This document shows, piece after piece, positions 7,773 to 15,539 of a stretch of 64,000 nt of DNA (its first letter is position 1; every line of letters begins with the position of its first letter). Under the pieces are notes generated by a model. That model saw nothing but the letters and a program-made list of their open reading frames with translations, made no database searches and was not told where the DNA came from. The DNA lies in NCBI RefSeq assembly GCF_003315795.1, contig NZ_QMEY01000019.1:1-64000 (forward strand), written 5' to 3'. The DNA comes from Spongiactinospora rosea. GTDB taxonomy: Bacteria; Actinomycetota; Actinomycetes; Streptosporangiales; Streptosporangiaceae. A program made the position numbers and the translations under genes.

Positions 7773-8741
7773 TTAGTTGGCGAGATGGGCGAGCTTGTCC
7801 GGGTTGGCCATGCCGTAGATGTCGCGCACCCGTCCGGAGGGGTCGGTGTCGATGGTGACCACCACGAGGGGCCGGCCGCCGTCGATCACCAGCGCGGTCG
7901 GGCTCCCGCCGGGGCGCGCCCAGCGGACCTCGTACCCGGCGAACCGTGGGCCGACCGCGGCGAGCAGCCGGGCCACCTTGGACGCGCCCAGTACGGGCCG
8001 CAGCGCGGCGCGGGCCCGGCCGCCGCCGTCGTTCCACAGGGTCACCTCGGGCGCGAGGACGTCCAGCAGGCCGGACATGCTGCCCCCGACGGCCGCGTCC
8101 ACGAACCGCTCCGCCGCCACCTGGGCGTCCTGCTGGTCCGCGTTGAAGCGGGGCCGCCGCGCGTGGACGTGCCCCCGCGCCCGGTGCACCAGCTGGCGGA
8201 TCGCGGCGGGCGTCCTGTCCAGGATCCCGGCGATCTCGTCGTACTCGTACGCGAACGCCTCCCGGAGCACGAACGCCGCCCGCTCCAGCGGTGACAGCGT
8301 CTCCAGTACGACGAGCAGGCCGAGCGCGAGGCCGCCGCGGCGTTCCAGCCGCTCGGCCGCGTCCTCCTCGGTCCACAGCGGCTCCGGCAGCCACGGTCCG
8401 ATGTAGTCCTCCCGGAGCCTGCGCACCTTGCGCAGGTGCTCCACCGCGCGGTGCACCGCGATCCGCATCAGGTACGCCCGAGGATGCTCGATCTTGGCGT
8501 GGTCCACCTTCTCCCAGCGCAACCAGGTGTCCTGCACGACGTCCTCGGCGTCGGCCACGCTGCCGAGGATGTCATAGGCCGCGGCGAACAGCAGGTTGCG
8601 GTTGGCCGCGAAGACGGCCACGGCCGCCGGCTGGTCCGGGATGTCGACGTTCACCACGTATCCGCTCCCCTCCTCTCGTCCGCCGCGCTCTTCCCCGGCT
8701 CCTTCCACCGGCCGTTCGGTCATCGCGTCGTACGAGGTCAT
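7773..8741 (-). CDS. sigJ: ECF41-type RNA polymerase sigma factor
   Basis: This 322-residue protein has sigma region 2 (NRNLLFAAAYDILGSVADAE, DVVQDTWLRW), region 4 (LSPLERAAFVLREAFAYEYD, EIAGILDRTPAAIRQLVHRA) and a C-terminal SnoaL-like extension (about 210-322) ending RDIYGMANPDKLAHLAN. That extension and the NPDKL-type tail are typical of ECF41 sigma factors, where it modulates activity in place of a separate anti-sigma factor. The 8741 ATG is preferred over a GTG at 8777, because the deduced promoter would put the transcription start only about 10 nt upstream of that GTG. The promoter at 8796-8822 matches the group's own motif, suggesting autoregulation. The symbol is by family similarity only. 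Confidence 0.88.
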   Translation of the reverse strand: MTSYDAMTERPVEGAGEERGGREEGSGYVVNVDIPDQPAAVAVFAANRNLLFAAAYDILGSVADAEDVVQDTWLRWEKVDHAKIEHPRAYLMRIAVHRAVEHLRKVRRLREDYIGPWLPEPLWTEEDAAERLERRGGLALGLLVVLETLSPLERAAFVLREAFAYEYDEIAGILDRTPAAIRQLVHRARGHVHARRPRFNADQQDAQVAAERFVDAAVGGSMSGLLDVLAPEVTLWNDGGGRARAALRPVLGASKVARLLAAVGPRFAGYEVRWARPGGSPTALVIDGGRPLVVVTIDTDPSGRVRDIYGMANPDKLAHLAN

Positions 8742-8795
8742 GCTGCGTTCACTTCCGTCCCCCTGCCTTCCGCGCACGCGGGCGTTCGCTCATGA

Positions 8796-8822
8796 GACAG
8801 AACTCCGGCCCGCACTGTGACA
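8796..8822 (-). promoter_or_regulatory. ECF41-type promoter of the sigma gene
   Basis: On the minus strand TGTCACA (8822-8816), 16 nt, then TGTC (8799-8796). The ECF41 consensus is TGTCACA-N16/17-CGTC; the -10 differs at one base. It lies about 50 nt upstream of the sigma start. Confidence 0.7.
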
Positions 8823-8867
8823 TCCGGGGCCGGAATCTTCCGATCGAATCCGGGGCGGTGGCCCGCG

Positions 8868-8894
8868 TGTCACAGCGGGCGGCGTCCGGCCGTC
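8868..8894 (+). promoter_or_regulatory. ECF41-type promoter of the lipoprotein gene
   Basis: TGTCACA (8868-8874), exactly 16 nt, CGTC (8891-8894): a perfect match to the ECF41 consensus. It lies 53 nt upstream of the lipoprotein ATG and is back to back with the sigma gene promoter. Confidence 0.75.
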
Positions 8895-8947
8895 TGATCG
8901 TGGCGTGGCCCGGTACTTCGCCGGGGTCGCAGGAGGGAGCAGGTGAG

Positions 8948-9349
8948 ATGACGTTGACGAGGTCGGATGCCCGGCGTGGGGGCCGGTTGCGCGCGGCCGG
9001 TGCGGCGGTGCTGGCGGCCGGGCTGCTGCTGACGGCGGCGTGCGGGCAAGGCGCGGCCCCCGCGAGCGCAGGCGCTTCGGAACACGCGGCGCAGCGGCAT
9101 CTGTTCGTCGTGGTGGGCGGTGACAAGGTGACCGGGCCCGACGTGATCGAGGCGCGCACCGGCGAGACCGTCCAGATCGTGGTGACCTCGGACGTCGCCG
9201 ACGAGCTGCACGTACACGGCTACGACCGCACGGCCGAACTGGTCGCCGGACGCCCCTCGACACTGACCCTCGCGGCCGGTCTCCCCGGCGTCTTCGAGGT
9301 CGAGGTCCACGAGAACGGGCTGCTGCTGACCCGGTTGCGGGTGCGGTGA
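8948..9349 (+). CDS. Cupredoxin-like lipoprotein
   Basis: This 133-residue protein has a lipoprotein signal peptide: Arg-rich start, hydrophobic core AAGAAVLAAGLLLTAAC, and the lipobox Cys in TAACGQ. The mature part is an all-beta cupredoxin-like domain with ARTGETVQIVVTSDVADELH and VHGYDRTAEL. His in ELHVHGYD could bind metal, though the full type-1 copper set is not evident. It should sit on the outer face of the membrane. The ATG has GGGAG 8 nt upstream. The perfect ECF41 promoter in front implies control by the adjacent sigma factor. Its function is unknown. Confidence 0.75.
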   Translation: MTLTRSDARRGGRLRAAGAAVLAAGLLLTAACGQGAAPASAGASEHAAQRHLFVVVGGDKVTGPDVIEARTGETVQIVVTSDVADELHVHGYDRTAELVAGRPSTLTLAAGLPGVFEVEVHENGLLLTRLRVR

Positions 9350-9352
9350 AGA

Positions 9353-9396
9353 CCGCGCGGCCCGGCCTCCGGAAAGCCGGAGGCCGGGCCGCGCGG
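9353..9396. terminator. Bidirectional hairpin terminator
   Basis: A perfect 20-bp stem (arms 9353-9372 and 9377-9396) with the four-base loop AAAG lies between the convergent genes ending at 9349 and 9412. There is no U tract, as usual in actinomycetes. Confidence 0.75.
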
Positions 9397-9411
9397 GTCT
9401 CCCGCCCAGGT

Positions 9412-9885
9412 TCACATCCGGACGCGGCTCCGCTGCGCCGCGGAGGGGGCGGTGGTACGGGCCTCGGCGCGAGCCTCGGCCTTGGCGCGTGCCTGCGCCG
9501 CGCCGACCTGCCTGCGGTGCACCACCAGCCCGGCCAAGGTGAGCAGGGACACCAGACCGAGCTGCCACCAGGTCTGCGGGCTGCCGCCGAGTTCGAGATC
9601 GGCGGCGTGGTTCACCGCGTGCAGGCTGTTGGTGACGAAGAACCCGATCAGGACGATCGAGAGCACGTCCCCCCACACCAGCGCGCACAGCATCATCAGG
9701 CCGATGCCGATCTGGAACACCCCGGCGTCATGCAGAAAATGGATATGATTGGGGAACTGGGCGAACTCCGCGAAACTCGCCGGGTCGATGCGCATCCACA
9801 CACCGAAGACCAGCATCATCATGGCACCGACCACCGTGGCCAGCCCGATGAAGAACTTCGCGGGGCCGTTATGGCCCTTCAGCAT
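9412..9885 (-). CDS. Small integral membrane protein
   Basis: This 157-residue protein has about four membrane helices (AKFFIGLATVVGAMMMLVFG, AGVFQIGIGLMMLCALVWGD, VLSIVLIGFFVTNSLHAVNH, WWQLGLVSLLTLAGLVVH). A charged Ala/Arg-rich C-terminal tail follows (QARAKAEARAEART). HIHFLHDAGV and HAVNHAADLE supply conserved-looking histidines. I do not recognise a characterised family. The start ATG at 9885 has GGAAGGGAG upstream. An ECF41-type promoter lies 79 nt upstream of the start, tying the gene to the neighbouring sigma factor. Confidence 0.7.
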   Translation of the reverse strand: MLKGHNGPAKFFIGLATVVGAMMMLVFGVWMRIDPASFAEFAQFPNHIHFLHDAGVFQIGIGLMMLCALVWGDVLSIVLIGFFVTNSLHAVNHAADLELGGSPQTWWQLGLVSLLTLAGLVVHRRQVGAAQARAKAEARAEARTTAPSAAQRSRVRM

Positions 9886-9963
9886 TCCGGGTCTCCCTTC
9901 CGCCGCGCGGCGCACCGCCGCCATCGCCGCGTTCGCGCGACCATCGATCTCTTCGCCCGATAG

Positions 9964-9991
9964 GACGACCGGGCCGGGGCGGCTTGTGACA
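9964..9991 (-). promoter_or_regulatory. ECF41-type promoter of the small membrane protein gene
   Basis: On the minus strand TGTCACA (9991-9985), 17 nt, CGTC (9967-9964). The spacing is one base longer than at the lipoprotein promoter but within the family range. Confidence 0.65.
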
Positions 9992-10086
9992 TGACCCGCG
10001 CGGCCGGACCTCCTCGATACGGCCATAAAACGCAGGATTCCGGTCAAGATCCGTCGGCGGCAGGTACGAGGGCTCAGGATGAGGAC

Positions 10087-10797
10087 ATGCCAACCGAGAA
10101 GACGATCGCGTTCGTGCTCTACCCCGGCTGCACCATCCTCGACATCGTCGGCCCGCTCCAGGTGCTCTCGACGCTCCCCGCGTTCCGCCCGGAGTACCGG
10201 GCGGTCGTGGTGGCCGAGCGGCTGGAGCCCTTCGAGACCGACACGCCGTTGCAGGTGCGCGCGAGCCACACCTTCGCCGACGTCCCCGCGCCCGACGTGG
10301 TCGTGGTGCCCGGCGGCGGAGGGCCCACGCTGCGCGCGCTGACCGACGAGACGCTGCTCGCGTACCTGCGCGGGGCCGCGCCCGAGGCCCGCCCCACGGC
10401 CTCCGTGTGCACCGGCGCGCTCATCCTCGGGGCGGCGGGGCTGCTCTCGGGACGGCGGGCCACCACGCACTGGGCGATGCTCGACGCGCTGCCGGAGTTC
10501 GGCGCGACCCCGGTCCGCGAGCGGTGGGTCTCGGACGGCCCGGTCCTGACCGCGGCCGGGGTGGCGGCCGGGATCGACATGGCGCTGCACCTGACCCAGG
10601 AGCTCGCGGGCGAGGAGGTGGCCCGGTCCGTGCAGTACTTCATCGAGTACGACCCGGAGCCGCCGCTCGGCGGGCTGGACTGGGACAAGGCCCCGCGCGC
10701 GCTGGGCGTCATGGCCGGGGAGAGGTGGGTGCGCGACGGTCTCGGCGAACACCCGCTCGCCGAGCGGCTGGTGACACGGCTGAAGTCCGGCTCTTGA
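10087..10797 (+). CDS. DJ-1/PfpI family protein (isonitrile hydratase-like)
   Basis: This 236-residue protein has the class I amidotransferase-like fold of DJ-1/PfpI: KTIAFVLYPGCTILDIVGPL at the start, VVVVPGGGGPTLRAL, and the nucleophile elbow SVCTGALILGAAGLLSGRRA with Cys in VCTG. This arrangement matches isonitrile hydratase-like proteins and the N-terminal domains of GlxA-type AraC regulators; here no AraC domain follows. The start ATG has AGGATGAGGAC upstream. It converges on the downstream membrane gene with a 21-nt gap. The substrate is unknown. Confidence 0.8.
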   Translation: MPTEKTIAFVLYPGCTILDIVGPLQVLSTLPAFRPEYRAVVVAERLEPFETDTPLQVRASHTFADVPAPDVVVVPGGGGPTLRALTDETLLAYLRGAAPEARPTASVCTGALILGAAGLLSGRRATTHWAMLDALPEFGATPVRERWVSDGPVLTAAGVAAGIDMALHLTQELAGEEVARSVQYFIEYDPEPPLGGLDWDKAPRALGVMAGERWVRDGLGEHPLAERLVTRLKSGS

Positions 10798-10818
10798 GGG
10801 GCGGGGGCGTACCGCCGC

Positions 10819-12126
10819 TCAGCCCGCCGACATCAGGGTGATCCCGATGCCGGTGTAGACGACCATGAGCGTGAGCATCGGGTACTGCCCGGTGCGCATG
10901 TCGCCGGGGCGGACCACGACGAGCGCCCGGTCGTGGGCGGACACCACCCCGGCGATGTGGCCGAGGACGATCGCGGCGATCTGGACGACGACGATCAGCG
11001 ACGGCGTCAGCACCGTGTAGTCGACCCCGGCTCCGGCGATGCCGAACAGGTCCCAGCCGCGGCCGAACGGGTCGGTGGCCAGCAGCCAGCCGCGCTGGCC
11101 CTCGAAGACGGCGAAGGAGAAGTAGTGCGCCACGCCGTACCCGACCATGAGCGGCACCAGCGAATGGGTGAACTGGTGGTCCGGGCCCGCCGCCGACGGC
11201 CGCAGGTAGGGGCGGGTCATCCGGAGGGCGTCCCGGTAGGCCAGGAAGTTGAGCGCGATGACCAGCCCGAGCGCGGCGGTGGCGAGCAGCGTGGTGGCCG
11301 GGCGGCCGAGCGCGCGGGTGAGGTCGATCCAGAGTGACAGCCTGCTGAGTCCGTCGAACATGGTCCCGCCGAGCACCACGAGCGCGAGCGCGGTGTGCCC
11401 GGCGTCGGCGCGACCGGCCCGCAGCCCGGCCGCGGGGGTGCGCAGCACCAGCCGCCCGGCGGGGTCCCTGCCGAGCGGGGCGAGGGTGGCGAGCAGGCCG
11501 GAGTACACCTCGAAGGTGTCCGCGCGGTCGAACCACCGCGGGCCGTAAACCGCCCCGCCCACCGTGTGCGCGACCGCGTAGCCGGTCACGAACAGGGCCA
11601 CGGCGCGCGGGGAGCCGGGGTGCGGGGAGGCCAGTTCCAGCCAGAGGAAGGCGACCATGCCGGCCAGGCTGAACAGGTGCCCGATCCGCTCCGGCGGCCC
11701 GTCCCGGCGTACGGCGGGCGGCAGGCACCGGCGCGCGAGGGCGGACAGCGGGCGCAGCGGATTGACCAGCCGCCAGATCGGCCCGAACAGCAGCGAGGCC
11801 GGGATCAGACCCACCCAGAACCACACATAGAACCACGCGGGCGCGGGGTTCGCCGCCGGATCGTCCGCCCCCAGCCACGCCGTGGCCAGCACCAGACCGA
11901 ACCCGGCGAGCCCGCCTGCCCGCAACGCCCGGCGTACCCAACGCGCGTCCGCCGCCCTCCGCACGACCGCCGGCAGCGACGCCTCCGCCGGCCCCGATCG
12001 CGGCCGGGGCCGCAGCACCGACACGGCGAAGAACGCGATCAGCACCGCCCCCGCCCCGGTATAGAGCGCCAGCCACAGCGGTATCGGCAGATCCGCCCGC
12101 CCGCCGATCCCATGAGCCAGGATCAC
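10819..12126 (-). CDS. Polytopic membrane protein, possibly annotated elsewhere as fenitrothion hydrolase-like
   Basis: This protein of about 435 residues has roughly ten hydrophobic segments, among them WLALYTGAGAVLIAFFAVSV, YVWFWVGLIPASLLFGPIWR and TPSLIVVVQIAAIVLGHIAG. It begins near VILAHGIGG. I recall related actinomycete membrane proteins labelled fenitrothion hydrolase and often found near cupredoxin-like lipoproteins, but no catalytic motif is evident, so this is a loose hint. The start is GTG at 12126 with GGAGG 9 nt upstream; a GTG at 12132 is possible. The perfect ECF41 promoter ends 36 nt upstream of the start. Confidence 0.65.
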   Translation of the reverse strand: MILAHGIGGRADLPIPLWLALYTGAGAVLIAFFAVSVLRPRPRSGPAEASLPAVVRRAADARWVRRALRAGGLAGFGLVLATAWLGADDPAANPAPAWFYVWFWVGLIPASLLFGPIWRLVNPLRPLSALARRCLPPAVRRDGPPERIGHLFSLAGMVAFLWLELASPHPGSPRAVALFVTGYAVAHTVGGAVYGPRWFDRADTFEVYSGLLATLAPLGRDPAGRLVLRTPAAGLRAGRADAGHTALALVVLGGTMFDGLSRLSLWIDLTRALGRPATTLLATAALGLVIALNFLAYRDALRMTRPYLRPSAAGPDHQFTHSLVPLMVGYGVAHYFSFAVFEGQRGWLLATDPFGRGWDLFGIAGAGVDYTVLTPSLIVVVQIAAIVLGHIAGVVSAHDRALVVVRPGDMRTGQYPMLTLMVVYTGIGITLMSAG

Positions 12127-12161
12127 CGCCACACCCCTCCCCCGTCGTCCATCACCCAGCA

Positions 12162-12188
12162 GACGCCCCCGCTCTCTCGCGTGTGACA
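12162..12188 (-). promoter_or_regulatory. ECF41-type promoter of the polytopic membrane protein gene
   Basis: On the minus strand TGTCACA (12188-12182), 16 nt, CGTC (12165-12162): a perfect consensus match. The predicted start of transcription is about 30 nt before the GTG. Confidence 0.72.
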
Positions 12189-12204
12189 GGCCCGGGGTGG
12201 TGGG

Positions 12205-12497
12205 GGTGGGCGTACTCGTGCTCCGGGGCCGGCGGCACCGGAGACACCGGTGTCCCAGGGGTGACAGCCATGGCGCAGGCATCCGTCCCGGACAGCCGGA
12301 CGACGAACCGCGTGTATCGGCCGAGCGAGCGGGATGACTCAGGAGGCCGCGGACACCTGGGCGGCGGTACCGGCCCCCATCACCGGGGCCTTGGGGTGGG
12401 CGTACTCGTGTCTCGGCCGGGTACCAGGCGGGCCGGGCGACTCGGGCTGCTTCGGGCAACCTGGCGGCGGTACCGGCCCACATCGCCGGGGCCCAGC
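12205..12497. repeat. Imperfect repeats in a gene-free stretch
   Basis: The 12189-12520 stretch has no credible gene. GGTGGGCGTACTCGTG occurs at 12205-12220 and 12395-12410. GGCGGCGGTACCGGCCC followed by CATC.CCGGGGCC occurs from 12360 and again from 12463 (103-bp period). The pattern looks like decayed local duplication. Confidence 0.55.
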
Positions 12498-12520
12498 GAG
12501 AGGTGGAGCGGCCGGGTGGG

Positions 12521-13339
12521 TCAGGCGTCGTTCGTGGACAGGTGGGCGGTGGGGCGTGTCGCCGGGGTCTCTGATTCGCGCCGGGTGAGGACCAAGGGAG
12601 CGTCCTCGGTGATGGCCACCGTGTGCTCGCTGTGGGCCGTGCGCGAGCCGTCCGCGGACCGGATGGTCCAGCCGTCGGCGTCGTAGATGATCTGGTCGGT
12701 CGTACGGGCGAGCCAGGGTTCGAGGGCGAGGGCCAGGCCCGGCCGGAGGGTGAGGCCGCGGCCCGCGCGGCCCTTGTTGGAGACGTGCGGCCCCTCGTGC
12801 ATGGTGCGGCCGATGCCGTGGCCGCCGAACTCGGTGTTGACCGGGTAGCCGTAGTCGCGCGCCACCGCCCAGATGGCCGCCGAGATGTCCCCCACGCGGT
12901 TGCCCGGACGGGCCACCGCGATGGCCGCCTCCAGCGCCTCTTCGGTGGCGCGGATGATCCGCAGGTCCTCCTCGGCGGGAGTCCCCACGATGATCGTGCG
13001 CGCCGAGTCGGCCACCCAGCCGTCGATGCCGACCGCGATGTCCGCGCTGAGCACGTCACCGTCGCGCAGCGTGTAGTCATGAGGCAGCCCGTGCAGCACG
13101 GCGTCGTTGACCGACAGGCAGATCACATTGCGGAACGGACCACGTCCGAAGGACGGCGCATAGTCCCAGTAGCACGACTCCGCCCCGCGCCGTTTGATCA
13201 TGCCGCGCACATGGTGCTCAAGGTCAAGGAGGTTGACGCCCACGTCGGCGAGCCGGCCGACCTCGGAAAGCACCTCGGCGACGAAACGCCCGGCCACATG
13301 CATGCGTTCTATCTCCGCAGGCGTCTTGAACTCGATCAC
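12521..13339 (-). CDS. map: Type I methionine aminopeptidase
   Basis: This 272-residue pita-bread-fold enzyme removes initiator methionine from new proteins. The metal ligands of the family are seen in VLSADIAVGIDGWVADSART (two Asp), GGHGIGRTMHEGPHV (His) and LALALEPWL (Glu), with a final Glu in HSEHTVAI. The substrate-side His is in AVLHGLPHDY. There is no N-terminal zinc-finger extension. The start is GTG at 13339 with GAGG upstream. It is divergent from an XRE regulator across an 87-nt region with a perfect inverted repeat, so it is probably a regulated second copy rather than the housekeeping map beside adk; this is inferred from context. Confidence 0.88.
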   Translation of the reverse strand: MIEFKTPAEIERMHVAGRFVAEVLSEVGRLADVGVNLLDLEHHVRGMIKRRGAESCYWDYAPSFGRGPFRNVICLSVNDAVLHGLPHDYTLRDGDVLSADIAVGIDGWVADSARTIIVGTPAEEDLRIIRATEEALEAAIAVARPGNRVGDISAAIWAVARDYGYPVNTEFGGHGIGRTMHEGPHVSNKGRAGRGLTLRPGLALALEPWLARTTDQIIYDADGWTIRSADGSRTAHSEHTVAITEDAPLVLTRRESETPATRPTAHLSTNDA

Positions 13340-13362
13340 GGGTACCTCGCTCAGCAGGGAGT

Positions 13363-13410
13363 TGGTATTACTATACCGGCACCCTAACACTTGCCGGTAT
13401 AGTAATACCA
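13363..13410. promoter_or_regulatory. Divergent operator/promoter: 19-bp perfect inverted repeat
   Basis: TGGTATTACTATACCGGCA (13363-13381) and its exact complement (13392-13410) flank a 10-nt spacer. Each arm itself contains the small palindrome GGTAT-TACT-ATACC. TATAGT hexamers inside the arms could be -10 elements for both divergent genes, so a regulator bound here would cover both promoters. Much more AT-rich than its surroundings. Confidence 0.75.
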
Positions 13411-13426
13411 GCCCTATCCTGGGGGC

Positions 13427-13696
13427 ATGGTCCGTCAACCGCTCACCCCTGAGCAGATCGAAGCCGGCAGGCGTCTCGGCGCCCTGCTGCGCCATGCGCG
13501 CGGAGGACGCGACCTGGCCGAGGTCGCCCACGCGGCCGGCATCTCGCCCGAGACCCTGCGCAAGATAGAGACCGGACGCCTGCCGTCCCCCGGTTTCGGC
13601 ACCATCGTCTCCCTCGGCGAGGCGCTCAACGTGCCGGTGGAGGAGCTGGCGGCCACCTGGCGCGGCAGCCACCTTCCGCTGGAAGCCGTCTCCTAG
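13427..13696 (+). CDS. XRE-family transcriptional regulator
   Basis: This 89-residue protein is essentially one HTH domain: LGALLRHARGGRDLAEVAHA, AGISPETLRKIETGRLPSPG, FGTIVSLGEALNVPVEELAA. It has the XRE pattern with the recognition helix at SPETLRKIETGR. It lies 17 nt downstream of the long inverted repeat, with GGGGGC before the ATG. I infer that it represses itself and the divergent methionine aminopeptidase. It carries no sensor domain, so the signal would have to come from a partner or from its own turnover. Confidence 0.85.
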   Translation: MVRQPLTPEQIEAGRRLGALLRHARGGRDLAEVAHAAGISPETLRKIETGRLPSPGFGTIVSLGEALNVPVEELAATWRGSHLPLEAVS

Positions 13697-13724
13697 GCGA
13701 CGGGTGACGGGGGACCGGTGGCCG

Positions 13725-14186
13725 TCAGCAGGTGATGGTGGCCTCTCGGTCCACCCATATCTGGTCGACGCCCTTGTTGCCGTTCACCGAGGCGAAGAGC
13801 GTGCCCTGGTAGTGCCCGCTGACGCATGGCACCGTACTGCTCGCGGAATGGGACTTCGCGGGACCGGTTCTTTCGCCGAACCACTCGTCGTAAGGGGCAT
13901 CGTTGTCGGGCTCCAGCCAGATGACCAGCCAATCGACTGTGGCCGGAGCGGATTCGGAGCATTTCGCGCCGCCATTGAAGCGCACCTTGCCGTCCACCAC
14001 GTGCGGAGTGTCGAAGAACACCTCGCAGCCCGGATAGACCTCCGACACCCGGGTTCCGCTTCCAGGTCCGTTCGTCCCGGGCGACAGCGGGGTGGCGCTC
14101 GCCGCACCGACTCCACTCGACGTGATGGTCAGCAGCCCGGCGGTGATGGCCGCGGCCAGCGTGGCAGATGTTCGGAGCCGATTCAT
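13725..14186 (-). CDS. Small secreted protein of unknown function
   Basis: This 153-residue protein has a Sec signal peptide (MNRLRTSATLAAAITAGLLT, probable cleavage after GVGAASA). The mature part has four Cys (YPGCEVFF, GGAKCSES, TVPCVSGH and the terminal ATITC), which could form two disulfides. The Cys positions and short beta-like segments (VDWLVIWLEP, GTLFASVNGN) suggest a compact extracellular fold. No family was recognised. The ATG is preceded by GGAGGACTC. It is convergent with the XRE gene. Confidence 0.65.
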   Translation of the reverse strand: MNRLRTSATLAAAITAGLLTITSSGVGAASATPLSPGTNGPGSGTRVSEVYPGCEVFFDTPHVVDGKVRFNGGAKCSESAPATVDWLVIWLEPDNDAPYDEWFGERTGPAKSHSASSTVPCVSGHYQGTLFASVNGNKGVDQIWVDREATITC

Positions 14187-14522
14187 GAGTCCTCCGATCG
14201 GAAGCGATTTCCTGTACGCCCGACCATATACAGCCAATGGAAATAGGCGATATTTCTTATGATTTTGCGCATGAACTCGGTGATCTGAATGGCGGCCACG
14301 GCCGGGAGAATGGCATAGACGACCCGAAATCGGCCGCACCCTATAAACTTTATTAGTTAGGGCGGCCCGCCCCGTTCATACGCAGACGAGATTTACGGTC
14401 CGCGCTTATCCTTCATCACATCGCGGCTCCCCTGTCGCGATCAACGAGGAATCGGCGTACGTCCGACAGGCCGGGCCTGTCGATCCCGTCCAAGCCCGTC
14501 GATCCGCTGGGATCATGAGGGC
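14187..14522. other. Gene-free divergent region
   Basis: This 336-nt region lies between the secreted protein and the LysR gene. It is comparatively AT-rich around 14200-14270 and 14340-14360 (TATAAACTTTATTAG), which fits promoter DNA for both divergent genes. I see no gene or strong hairpin. Confidence 0.5.
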
Positions 14523-15539
14523 GTGGAGCTTCGCCAGCTTGAGTACGTCATCGCGGTCGCGGAAGAGCTGCACTTCGGCAGGGCCGCGGCCCGGATGCAC
14601 GTCACCCAGCAGTCGGTCAGTGAACAGATCCGCAGGCTGGAGCACCAGATCGGCGCCCCGCTGTTCACCCGTACCAGCCGCCGGGTGGCCCTGACCGCCG
14701 TGGGCGAGGCGTTCCTGCCGGAGGCCCGCCGGGCGGTGGCCGCGGCCCGGAACGCGCTCGACGCGGGCCGCCGCGCCGCCGTCGCCCCCGCGGGCGAACT
14801 CCGCATCGGTCACGCCGAAGACCTCGGCCCGCGCCTGTTCCAGCTCGCCGTACCCGCGTTACGCGCCCGCCTGCCCGAAGTACGGCTGGCACCGGCCCCG
14901 ATGACCACCTTCGACCAGCTCAACGCCCTGGGTGACCACCGCCTGGACATCGGCTTCGGCTGGAACGCGGAGGCCCGGCCGGGTCTAGAGTCCCTGCTGG
15001 TGGTCCGCGAACCGTTCGTCGTCGCCGTGGCCACCGGCCACCCCCTCGCCGCAGAAGCGGCGATCGACCCGGCATGGCTGTCCCATCAGCCGATCATCGT
15101 GAACGAGCGGGCGCTCAACCCCTGGCTGCACGATCACATCGTCGGCCGCCTGCGGGCGCGCGGCGCCGCGGTGACGATCCACCGGGAGATCTCCAGCCTG
15201 GACCGGCTGCTGCCGCTGGTGCTCACCGGCGCGGCCATCGGGATCACGGTCGCCGCCTCCGCCGCGGCCCGGCCGTTCGCCGGTGTGGTCTACCGGCCCT
15301 TCACCGACCCGTCCCCGCTCGCCGACCAGCGCATCGCCTGGCGGCGGGACACCACCGCGCCCGCCGTCCTGGCGTTCGTCGAGATCGTCCGCGAGCTCCG
15401 GGACGCGGGGGCGTTCGTCCCGGGCGACCCAGGTCTGCCCACCCCAGAGGCGGGCACACCAGGCCACCTCGCACACACCCCGCGCCAGGACCATGAGACC
15501 ACTACCGGGACGCCGGCCGAGTGCCGGCCGCGCGATTGA
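14523..15539 (+). CDS. LysR-family transcriptional regulator
   Basis: This 338-residue protein has the LysR winged helix at the N terminus: MELRQLEYVIAVAEELHFGR, AAARMHVTQQSVSEQIRRLE, APLFTRTSRRVALTAVGEAF. An effector-binding domain of periplasmic-binding type follows (GELRIGHAEDLGPRLFQLAV onward). The terminal 30 residues are Pro/Thr/His-rich and may be a non-conserved tail. The start is GTG at 14523. The 3' end overlaps the convergent HxlR gene by 38 nt. No obvious LysR target is adjacent, so the regulon is unknown. Confidence 0.85.
   Translation: MELRQLEYVIAVAEELHFGRAAARMHVTQQSVSEQIRRLEHQIGAPLFTRTSRRVALTAVGEAFLPEARRAVAAARNALDAGRRAAVAPAGELRIGHAEDLGPRLFQLAVPALRARLPEVRLAPAPMTTFDQLNALGDHRLDIGFGWNAEARPGLESLLVVREPFVVAVATGHPLAAEAAIDPAWLSHQPIIVNERALNPWLHDHIVGRLRARGAAVTIHREISSLDRLLPLVLTGAAIGITVAASAAARPFAGVVYRPFTDPSPLADQRIAWRRDTTAPAVLAFVEIVRELRDAGAFVPGDPGLPTPEAGTPGHLAHTPRQDHETTTGTPAECRPRD

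Noticed and set aside
10819..13080. Single 753-codon frame covering membrane protein and part of map
   Set aside because: Only the part after 12132 (minus strand) is hydrophobic and codon-like; the rest is antiphase to map, and an ECF41 promoter separates them.
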